NCBI RefSeq assembly: GCF_023156195.1 | Contig: NZ_JAKUKA010000001.1 | Coordinates: 2,480,001-2,544,000, forward strand | Length of the DNA stretch: 64,000 nt | From: Chitinophaga sedimenti | GTDB taxonomy: Bacteria > Bacteroidota > Bacteroidia > Chitinophagales > Chitinophagaceae | Reading direction: 5' to 3' | Shown here: positions 55,582 to 64,000 of the stretch, one piece after another | Numbering within the stretch: the stretch's first letter is position 1 | Layout: the number at the start of each line of letters is the position of its first letter | The notes under the pieces: generated by a model | The model's database searches: none | The model's input: the letters and a program-made list of their open reading frames with translations, nothing else | What the model was told of the DNA's origin: nothing | Translations under genes and position numbers: made by a program

Positions 55582-56631
55582 ATGCACCTCACCGACCATA
55601 CACCCGGCCGCACAGTATTGACCGACAACCGCGAACACCTGTTTTTTTCAGGTTTTGCGTACCTGGGCATGCACGTTTCGCCGGACTTTACCGCAAAGGT
55701 GGCAGAAGGCCTCGCCTTGTATGGAAGCGTGTTTCCCTCCTCGCGGATTGCGAACCTGCGCCTGAGTTTGTATGAAGAAGTGGAACATGCCTTCAGCACG
55801 CTGCTGCGGCAACAGGCGGCGGCCTGTTTCAGTTCGGGATACCTGGCGGGTCAGGCGGCTATCCAATATGGCTACACGAAAGGGGAAATTTTATATGCCC
55901 CCAACACGCATCCGGCCCTGCAACTGCCGGGGGCTAAAGTTCCGCGCGGCGATTGGGCACAGTGGTTGCGCGATACGGTGCAGCGCATCAACCTGGGAAA
56001 AGATCATACTTATGTAGTAGCCGCCGATGGCGTAAACCCGCTTACCGCTACGATCAATGATTTTAGTCCGTTACAGGAAGTTACCCGCAAAACGCTGGTA
56101 ATCATCGACGACTCGCACGGTATTGGTATCACGGGACCGGATGGTGCGGGCAGCATTGCGCATCTTCCGCAAAACCCGCATGTACATTATTTGCTCAGTG
56201 CCTCCACGGGTAAGGCTTTTAGCGTGGAAGGCGGTGTTACCGCCGGTAAGGCAGCCGATATTGCTGCATTGAAGCGTATGCCCGCCTTTACCGCCAGCAC
56301 GCCGATGATGCCGGCGCCTGCTTACGCATTTATACATTCGCAGAATGCGGTGGCCGTGGCGCAACGGAAGCTGGAACAGAACATTTTGCACTTCCGGGAA
56401 CTGACAACTGATCTGCGGGAGGTGGAGCAATTCTCCGCCTTACCGATGTTTGTGCTGAAAGGTGCGCAGGAAGTATATGATCACCTGCTGCTCCATGAAG
56501 TGCTGATATCTTCTTTCCGGTATCCCTTTCCGGACAGTCCGCGCCTGAACCGCGCGGTCATATCGGCCCTCCATTTGCGGGAAGACGTGGAGAAACTGGC
56601 CGGCCTCCTGCAACAATACTATACCCATTAA
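55582..56631 (+). CDS. PLP-dependent aminotransferase/acyltransferase (KBL/BioF-like)
   Basis: The intact protein has 349 residues in the alpha-oxoamine-synthase-like fold. Marks: FSGFAYLGMHVSPDFTAKVA at the N terminus, ACFSSGYLAGQAAIQYGYTK (aldehyde-binding turn), TLVIIDDSHGIGITGPDGAG (PLP-ring-contacting Asp and His), and LSASTGKAFSVEGGVTAGKA with the Schiff-base Lys. At 349 residues it is shorter than typical BioF or KBL (about 390). The sequence does not decide between 8-amino-7-oxononanoate synthase, glycine C-acetyltransferase or another activity, and no biotin genes lie nearby. Confidence 0.8.
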   Translation: MHLTDHTPGRTVLTDNREHLFFSGFAYLGMHVSPDFTAKVAEGLALYGSVFPSSRIANLRLSLYEEVEHAFSTLLRQQAAACFSSGYLAGQAAIQYGYTKGEILYAPNTHPALQLPGAKVPRGDWAQWLRDTVQRINLGKDHTYVVAADGVNPLTATINDFSPLQEVTRKTLVIIDDSHGIGITGPDGAGSIAHLPQNPHVHYLLSASTGKAFSVEGGVTAGKAADIAALKRMPAFTASTPMMPAPAYAFIHSQNAVAVAQRKLEQNILHFRELTTDLREVEQFSALPMFVLKGAQEVYDHLLLHEVLISSFRYPFPDSPRLNRAVISALHLREDVEKLAGLLQQYYTH

Positions 56632-56641
56632 AAGACAAACG

Positions 56642-57495
56642 ATGTTAAAAAAGCTTCTACCCTGCCTCCTTTCTCTCTTCGGTTTCATACCCGCCGCATC
56701 CGCCCAGCAGTCGCTGTTATGGAAGGTGAGCGGTAAAGGCATGCAGCAGCCATCGTATATTTTCGGCACAATGCACATGATGTGCAAGTCTGATTATTTT
56801 ATGCCGCCCGCGGTAAAAACAGCCGTGCAAAAAGCAGATACCGTTTACCTGGAACTGGATATGGACGATCCCTTCATGCTGATTCGCGTGGGACAGCTCA
56901 GCCAGTTGCCCGAGGGTAAAACACTCGACAAAATATTTCCTCCCAAAGACTATGCGGAACTAAACAGGTTCTTTAAAGACAGCCTGAACATGGACCTCTC
57001 TGTTCTCAATGGGTTTAAGCCTTTTGTGGTGATGGCGATGATGGCGAAAAACAACTTCAAATGTAAAACGCTGCTTTCCTACGAAGAAGATTTTGTCAAG
57101 ATGGCCAAAGCGCAGCACAAAGAAATAAAGGGACTGGAAACGCCCGACCAGCAAATGGCTGCGGTAGATGCGATCAGCGAAAAAGACGGGGTGAAAATGA
57201 TTATGCGCTCGGTGCGGGAAACGAAGGAAACAAACCTGGAATTTCAGGAAATGCTGAAATTGTATAAACAGCAAAACCTCAACGGACTGTACAAACTGAT
57301 GGAGAAAAATAAAGACCTCGACGGGTACGACCGGTGTTGCTCGATAAACGCAACAGCAACTGGGTACCGGCGATCCAGCAAATAATTGGTAAAAAGAGCG
57401 TTTTCTTCGCGGTGGGTGCATTGCATCTTGCCGGTCCGAAAGGTGTGCTGGCGCAGTTGAAGGCTGCGGGGTATAAGGTAACGCCTGTTCAATAA
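56642..57495 (+). CDS. TraB/GumN family protein (one frameshift)
   Basis: The restored protein has 284 residues with a signal peptide (LLPCLLSLFGFIPAASAQ). TraB/GumN marks are the GTMHMM segment near residue 40, YLELDMDDP, the central KGLETPDQQMAAVDAI, and the C-terminal SVFFAVGALHLAGPKGVLAQ with the conserved His. A C is missing near 57333; restored, it reads YDPVLLDKRNSNWVPAIQQI. The family is regarded as putative metalloprotease-like, with unproven activity. A paralogue follows 14 bp downstream. Confidence 0.85.
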
Positions 57496-57509
57496 TATAA
57501 ATCAAGATC

Positions 57510-58350
57510 ATGAAGAAGATAGTTATGTTGATAGCGCTGCTCGCCCCCGTGCAGCTCATGTGGGCGCAGGAAGCGCTGTTGTGGAAGGTCACCGGCAAAG
57601 ACGCCAATAAACCATCGTACCTGTTCGCCAGCAACATCGTATGCGAAACGAACGTAAAGCTGTCTCCGATAATAGAATCCGCGCTGGCCGCCCTCAAAAA
57701 AGGTATATTTTGAGCTGCCGGACGCACAGCCAGACTCTACCTACAATCGCCTGACCGGCCTGCCAGCCGGCGATTCACTGGCCAATTATTTTTCGGCCCA
57801 GGAGTATTCGATCCTGCGCACATTTGTGGCCCGCCGTCTGCGGTTCGACATTGAAAAGCTGCACAACGCCACACCCGCTTTCACATTCTACGCGCTGCGC
57901 AACATGATTACTTATTGCAAAGACAATACGAACTATACCGATATCATCGAGGGACTGGCCGCTCAGCAGGGACTGCCCACCGGTAACCTGGAAACGCCGA
58001 CCGACGCGGTAAACGCACAGATGTTAGTGCCGGCCACCACTTATTCCCGGCTGATCATGGACATTATTTATGAAACCGACCGCATTAAGCGGCAGCGCGA
58101 AGAACAAATGGACCTGTACAAAAAGCAGGATATCATGGGCATGTATAACGCCCATCTGCAAAACAAGGAAGTAGGCGGAAGTGAACAGGCCATGCTTGGC
58201 AACCGTAACAGAAGGTGGATCCCGGTTATCAAAGCCGCCGTCACGCTGGAGCAATCGTTTTTTTGTGTAGGCGCCCTGCAACTGCCAGGCGACGAGGGGC
58301 TCATCACCCTGCTGCGCAAAGAAGGGTTTACGGTAACCGCCGTGCGGTAG
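57510..58350 (+). CDS. Divergent TraB/GumN paralogue lacking conserved His residues (one indel)
   Basis: The restored protein has 279 residues with a signal peptide (IVMLIALLAPVQLMWAQ). It aligns with the upstream gene (ALLWKVTGKDANKPSYLFAS versus SLLWKVSGKGMQQPSYIFGT). The GTMH motif is replaced by ASNIVCE, and the C-terminal GALHL by GALQLPGDEGLITLLRK. Both conserved His positions are thus lost, so it is probably a non-catalytic partner or a decayed copy. An extra A near 57700 breaks the frame before VYFELPDAQPDSTYN. It ends one base before the stop of the convergent isoaspartyl peptidase. Confidence 0.8.
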
Positions 58351-58351
58351 G

Positions 58352-59406
58352 CTATTCTTTGTAAATCTTTACTTCTACCTTACCCTCAGCGGTAATGCAA
58401 CCGCGGTACATACCAGCGGTGTTGAACGGCCAGGCCATATTGCCATTTTTGTCGAGCGCAATAAGCCCGCCATCGCCACCGAGCGCCGGTACCTTTTTCA
58501 TGATCAATTCGTCCGCCGCTGTAGTAACGGGCAGGGAACGGTATTCCATCAGGTCACTTACGGTTTTGGCCACACTGAGGCGGATGAAATACTCGCCCCA
58601 GCCGGTGCAGGATATAGCGCAGGTCGCGTTGTTTGCGTAGGTGCCCGCGCCGATGATCGGCGCATCGCCCACGCGGCCGAATTTTTTATTGGTCATGCCC
58701 CCGGTAGAGGTAGCGGCAGCGAGGTTTCCCGCTTTATCTAACGCCACTGCCCCAACGGTGCCGAATTTATAATCATGATTCCCGATTCCCAGCCGGGCAG
58801 CGGCCTTGCTGGTGTCTGTATGATCGAGCTGCGCCTTCAGCGAATCCTGTGCCTTTGCCCGTTGCAGGCCACGCCAGCGATCTTCGGTATAAAAATAGGA
58901 TGGATCTACGATTTGAAGTCCAGCCTGTTGGGCGAACTTCTCCGCGCCGGCGCCCATCATCATCACGTGCTGCGATTTCTCCATTACAGCCCTGGCGGCG
59001 GCAACTGGATTGCGGATTGTCGTAACACCAGCCACTGCGCCCGCTTCCAGGGTTTTGCCATTCATGATCGCCGCATCCAGCTCATTTTTGCCTTCATTAG
59101 TAAATACGGCGCCTTTGCCCGCATTGAACAATGGGGAGTCTTCCATCACCCGCACCGCGGCCTCCACGGCATCCAGGCTGGTACCACCTCTTGATAGCAC
59201 CGCGTAACCTGCACGGAGTGACTGTTCCAGGGCGGCGATATAGGCCTTTTCTCTTTCCGGCGTCATCTGGCTTTTCAGGATGGTACCGGCTCCGCCATGG
59301 ATAACCAGCACATATTTAGGCGTGGCGGACAGGGAGTCTGCCGGGGCAGCCTGTAACGTCATTCCCCGAAAAAGAAAAAAAAGCAGCCATGAAAAAGATA
59401 TTTCAT
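58352..59406 (-). CDS. Isoaspartyl peptidase/L-asparaginase (Ntn hydrolase, one frameshift at start)
   Basis: The restored protein has 351 residues. From the ATG at 59406 it reads, with one A added, MKISFSWLLFFLFRGMTLQA, a signal peptide. The family is the plant-type asparaginase: YVLVIHGGAGTILKSQMTPE, GGTSLDAVEAAVRVMEDSPL, FNAGKGAVFTNEGKNELDAA, and the autocleavage site at GNHDYKFGTVGAVALD with the nucleophile Thr. Further marks are ATSTGGMTNKKFGRVGDAPI and GAGTYANNATCAISCTG. It hydrolyses beta-aspartyl dipeptides and asparagine in the periplasm. It converges with the TraB pair and diverges from the large TamB-like gene. Confidence 0.9.
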
Positions 59407-59514
59407 CATATAACCCGGATTTGCCATAAAAGTAAGCATCCTTTATTTTCCACCCGCTATTCCCCGCTTTTGCAGATTTATTTTCCATTTACGCCGAAAC
59501 AACGGCGCCACCAA

Positions 59515-59545
59515 TTGGCAGACAAATTGCTTATAGTTATTTTTG
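59515..59545 (+). promoter_or_regulatory. Promoter for the TamB-like gene
   Basis: TTG (59515-59517), 20 bp, then TATTTTTG (59538-59545), a good match to the Bacteroidota consensus, 24-50 bp ahead of the gene. Confidence 0.6.
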
Positions 59546-59568
59546 CCCGGTAAAGTAAAATAACAGCA

Positions 59569-62500
59569 CTGAGAAAAGTCCGCAAAATATTATCCATTGT
59601 CCTGCTAAGTTTGCTGGGCTTGATACTGCTTATTAGTATCCTGATCAATATTCCCGCCGTACAAAACATGCTGGTAAAACAGGTAACCAAACGCCTGTCG
59701 GCCCGGCTGCACACGCGTGTGGAAATCAAACGCGTGAACCTCCGGCTGTTCAACAGCATGCGGATGGAGGGCACGTACATCGAGGACCAGCACAAGGATA
59801 CGCTGTTATACGCAGGCGCCCTGCAGGTAAGGATCACCGATTGGTTTTTCTTTAAAGAGACGCCGGTGCTCAAATTCGTGGGCCTCGAAGACGCTACGAT
59901 CAACCTCGTTCGCCACAAGGGCGACAGCACTGGAACTACCAGTTCATCGCCCAGGCATTCGCCGGCCCGTCCGCCTCCCCTGCTAAAAAGAGCCAGTCCA
60001 GTTTTTCCATCGACCTCAAAAATATAGACCTTCAGCGGGTAAAATTCAACTTCGTGGACCGGTGGCGGGGCGAAGACATGTACCTGTGGGCGAACCGCAT
60101 CCTGCTGGACGCGCAGAAGCTGGACCTGAAGACGAAAGACATCTGGATACAATCGCTCGTGCTGGACGAACCTTCGTTCGTGATATCAAGTTACCCGGCC
60201 TCGCGGCCCAAACGTATGGTCCCCCTGCCCGATGCGGTAAAGGCGCCGGAAGATACGGGCACGGTCATTCCGGAACTGCAATGGAATCCCGACAAATGGA
60301 ATGTGCTCGTGCGTTCGCTGACGATAGAAAACGGTACGTTTGGCGTTGATAACCGTCGCACCGACACCCTGGCCCCTTCCGATGCGCGCTATTTTGACCC
60401 CGGGCACATCCGCTTTGAAAAAATTCACCTGAGCCTTAACAATACCCAGTTCAAAGACGATAGCATTTTCTCCGACCTGAAGCTGCGTACCCGCGAGCGA
60501 AGCGGCTTTGAGGTAACCCAGCTGAACTGCCGCTTTAAAATGTCGCCCACGCAGATGGAGTTTGCTCATCTTGACCTGCGCACACCGCACAGTGAACTGG
60601 GCGACTATTTCAGCATGGAATACACGGACCTGAGCGACATGAGCGATTTCGTGGACCTGGTAACCATGCGCGCCCGGTTTAAAAACAGCCATTTATCCTC
60701 CGACGACATCGCCTATTTTGCGCCGGTGTTGAAGGATTGGAAAACGGAGATCCGCTTCAGTGGCAGCGCCCGTGGTCCGGTCAGCAACCTGCGGGCCGAC
60801 AGCCTGACCTTACAGGCCGGAAAGGCCACCCGGTTGAGCGGGAACTTCCAGATGCGCGGCTTGCCAAACATCGATGAAACGTTCATTGACTTTGAAGCGA
60901 AAGAATTATCGACCACCGGCGCGGACCTCCGCCAGTTTATTCCGGTACTGAAAACCGTGGACGATGCCGTGCGCACCGACCGGATTACGCAGCTGCAGTT
61001 CCGGGGATCGTTCAGCGGACTGGTAAACAACTTCGTGGCCTACGGTAAGTTCCAGACCAACCTGGGCAACCTCAACACGGATATCAACTTTAAAACCAGC
61101 GGCGATGTGCCGGTATATTCCGGTAATCTTGTAGCAGACAACTTTGACCTGGGACAACTGCTGGACAACAATATGGTGAGTACGGTGACAATGGACGCCA
61201 AGGTGAATGGAGCCGGTTTCAACTTTAAAACACTTAAAGCGGCTGTGGATGCGAACATCCAGAGCATAGGACTGAACAACTACCTGTACCGGAACCTTAA
61301 GACCAAAGGCGAAATGAACCGCAAGTTCTTCAATGGATCACTGAATGCAGCGGATCCCAACCTGGATATGGACTTTGCGGGTACGATCGACTTTAATAGC
61401 GAGCTGCCTATCTTCAATTTCAATTCAGAAATAAGAAAAAGTGACCTGAAAGCCCTGAACCTGACCAAGGACAGTATTACCCTGCAAGCCAAAGCCAACC
61501 TGAATTTCGCCGGTAGCAATATCGATAACTTCGACGGTATGGCCCGTTTGTATGACGTGTCGCTGCATAAGAACAACAGTCGTGTTGAATTTGACTCACT
61601 GACCGTGAAAACCGGCATGGAAAATAATCTGAAAACGCTCCGCATCAACGGCAGCGAGGTAGACGGCTATGTGCAGGGGAACTACAGCTTCATGGAACTT
61701 CCGAACGCATTTCAGTTATTCCTGAATAAATACTATCCCAGTTATTTCAAGGCGCCGGCCATTGCCAACACACGCCAGGACTTCCGCTTCTCATTCCAGT
61801 TTGGCGAAGTGGACAAACTGATCCGCGCTTTTAATAATGACATCTCCGGGCTGAACCAGACCCGCGTGGATGGTGCGCTGAATACCGCATCAGGCAGCTT
61901 TACCTTTAACGCAAACGTGCCTTATGCGCAATACGATGTATATGGCGTACGCAACCTTGTACTGAAAAGCAATGGTGATTTTAACAAGATCAACCTGAGT
62001 ACGCACCTGGGGCAGGTATTGTACAAAGACAGTACAATATTCAATAATCCCTTGATACTGGCCAATTCCAGCCATGACACCTCCTACATTCAACTGGACC
62101 TGAAAGCGGACGACACCACTTCCCTCGACGGTTTTTACGCCCGGGTGATTACGGTGCGGGAAGGCGTGAAAGTAAACTTCCTCAACAGCTTCTTCACAGT
62201 AAATAACAAGCAGTGGCAGATGGAGCAGGGCAACGAGGTGTATTGGAGCAAAGACTTCTTAACGGTGCACAACCTGCGGGTGAGCCGGAATAACCAGAGT
62301 GTTACCATCCAAACCAACGAATTTAACCCGGAAGATAACCGTTTCGATATCCTGCTGCGCGACATCAACCTGGCGGATGTGATTCCTCCGCAACTGACCA
62401 CTACGCGTATCGAGGGCCTAGCAAACGGCAACATTGCCGTTATGGATCCATTTAATCACCTGACGATCAACACCGATATCAAGACCACACAACTGCGCGT

Positions 62501-64000
62501 GGCCAATGATTCTATCGGTGTGGTAACCATTAAGGGCGATTACGACATCAAACAAGGACTGAGCGGCGTTGAGATCAGGGCGGAAAATGCGCTCGTGAAC
62601 TTCCTGGTACAGGGCAATATGGTTGGGTTGACAAAAGACAATAAAGACACGGATGTAAAAATCGTAGCCAATCATTCGTCCATTGCGCTGTTGAATCACT
62701 ACCTGAGTGATTATGTGAGCGACCTGACAGGCTATGCCAACGGTACCATTACGATCAGCGGCACGACCGACAAGCCATCATTCACCGGGAACATGCGGAT
62801 AGACAGCATTGGTGTAAAAGTGAATTACCTCGGCACCTATTACCGCATCCCCACGTTGAACGTGAAAAATATCGACGACGCATTTATTGAAATGGACCCC
62901 TTCAAGATGATCGATAAATTCGGCAATACCGCGCAGGCCAACGGGTTCATCAGTCACGAGAACTTTAAAAATCTTGCCTTTGAGTTTGACATTTTCTCTC
63001 CTAAATTCCTCTTTCTCAATACCACTGCGGCAGACAGCGATTTGTATTATGGAGACATCCTAGCTTCTGCGCGGGTATATTTTACCGGGCCGATAGATAA
63101 CCTCCAGCTAAAAGTGCAGGCCCGCCCCCTGCTGGGCTCTCATTTTTACCTGCCGATATCGGACAGCAAAACGATTGGTAAGTACGACTTCATCTCTTTT
63201 AAAACATATGGTAAAACGGAAACCGTTAAAAAGAAAAAAGCAACGTAAAGCTGGATGTGCGCCGGACATCAACGCTACACCGGATGTGCCTATCGACGTG
63301 ATCTGGACGCCACCACCGGCGACCAGATTTCCGCAAACGGTACGGGCAACCTGCAGCTGAATGTGAACCTGGACGGGGATTTCACGATGTTCGGCAACTA
63401 CATCATCAACAGCGGTACTTATAACTTTATTTTCCAGCGCCTGGCCCGCTGGAAGTTTGATATTCAGAAGAACAGTACGATTACCTGGAACGGCGATCCT
63501 ACCGAGGCGAAGATGAACATCACCGCTAAGTATTCGCTCCCGAAAGTGAGCCTTTACAACCTGGTGGACCGTGGCGCCAACACCAGTACCGGTGCGGGCT
63601 CGGCTCCTTCCACCTCCACCGACCAGCTGGCAACACGGCAGGAACGTGTGGACATCAACATTAACCTTCGCGGCGCGTTGATGCAGCCGCAAATCGACTA
63701 CTCGATAGAACTGCCGGACGCGGGATCGCTTGCTTACGGCAGTGCGGTGGCGGCCAAATTGAAAGAGATCAACCAGGACCAGAGTAAAGCGCTTTTACAG
63801 GTAACGGCCCTGTTGGCGGCAGGCCAGTTCTGGTCAGAAGATGGCCTGGGAGGCAGTGCTTCCGTATCCACCACCGGTAAAAACAGCATCGGGCAGGCAT
63901 TATCGGCGCAGGCCTCCGCGATTCTGAACAATGCTTCCAATACCTTTTTAAAGAACAGCGGCATCGGGTTTAACGTAAACTACACCGCTTATAACTTTGG
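59569..64000 (+). CDS. TamB-like translocation and assembly protein (DUF490), 3' end beyond window
   Basis: The frame covers about 1475 residues and continues past 64000. It begins with a membrane anchor (ILSIVLLSLLGLILLISILI), then an AsmA-like segment (QVTKRLSARLHTRVEIKRVN), long beta-strand repeats (LKFVGLEDATINLVRHKGDS and many DFNFNxxL-type strands), and a DUF490-type C terminus (MFGNYIINSGTYNFIFQRLA, YSLPKVSLYNLVDR). TamB-like proteins form a hydrophobic groove from inner to outer membrane for lipid or protein transport. No ATG lies at the expected start; CTG at 59569 is a guess. Indels lie near 59930 and near 63236, 63266 and 63303. Confidence 0.88.

Noticed and set aside
58352..59488. 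Longer start (59488) for the isoaspartyl peptidase
   Set aside because: The extra residues lack a signal-like N terminus and extend to the TamB promoter region. An ATG at 59406 with one missing A gives a proper signal peptide.

Overview
This window reads as chromosomal DNA of a Bacteroidota member, most likely family Chitinophagaceae (Chitinophaga-like). The evidence is a SusC/SusD pair under a hybrid two-component regulator, many TonB-type outer-membrane barrels, TISC/LGGC/SSC lipoboxes, and promoters of the Bacteroidota form TTG-N19-21-TAnnTTTG. Base composition is moderate (close to 50 percent GC by eye). I see no plasmid, phage or insertion-sequence signature, and the gene content is mostly housekeeping plus cell-envelope functions.

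A dominant technical feature is that more than 40 single-base indels interrupt otherwise well conserved genes, mostly as one missing base in a homopolymer. Adding or removing the inferred base restores full-length families with total lengths divisible by three. This looks like residual long-read sequencing error, not gene decay, so I report the whole span of each such gene as one CDS and give the break points.

Layout. 1-10.4 kb: a small polysaccharide-utilisation locus on the minus strand (hybrid two-component regulator, SusC, SusD, GH130 glycosidase/phosphorylase, MFS transporter). 10.5-12.5 kb: unknown genes behind a promoter-attenuator, then a repeat-rich intergenic region. 12.5-20.1 kb: tRNA-His, a DUF445 protein, two tandem outer-membrane barrel receptors, pcm and a YceI-like lipoprotein. 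20.4-24.9 kb: phosphosugar mutase, a phosphoribosyltransferase and a two-gene iron-sulfur oxidoreductase unit. 24.9-41.3 kb: accessory envelope region with five paralogous tail-fibre-like secreted proteins (three in an operon behind a coiled-coil/outer-membrane-barrel protein), tRNA-Gly, small secreted peptides, a membrane protein pair, a double-glycine-leader peptide next to a CPBP-type membrane protein, an aldo/keto reductase with an AraC regulator, and an S41 peptidase. 41.6-50.3 kb: miaB, a sigma-54 activator, LptE, an 84-bp-repeat protein, secG, mltG, a YihY/BrkB membrane protein and a redoxin. 50.3-64 kb: an M14 peptidase, then ggt followed by a string of small genes, including a DinB-like protein, a PLP enzyme and two TraB/GumN paralogues, then an isoaspartyl peptidase and a large TamB-like protein running off the end.

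The genes centre on the envelope: glycan import, lipoprotein and LPS export, murein processing, and surface-displayed fibres. The strongest candidates for something undescribed are the coiled-coil/barrel plus tail-fibre operon (36.3-40.7 kb), the GG-leader peptide with its CPBP neighbour (30.4-31.1 kb), the promoter-attenuator and iterated repeats at 11.8-12.2 kb, and the 84-bp repeat protein at 45.6 kb.
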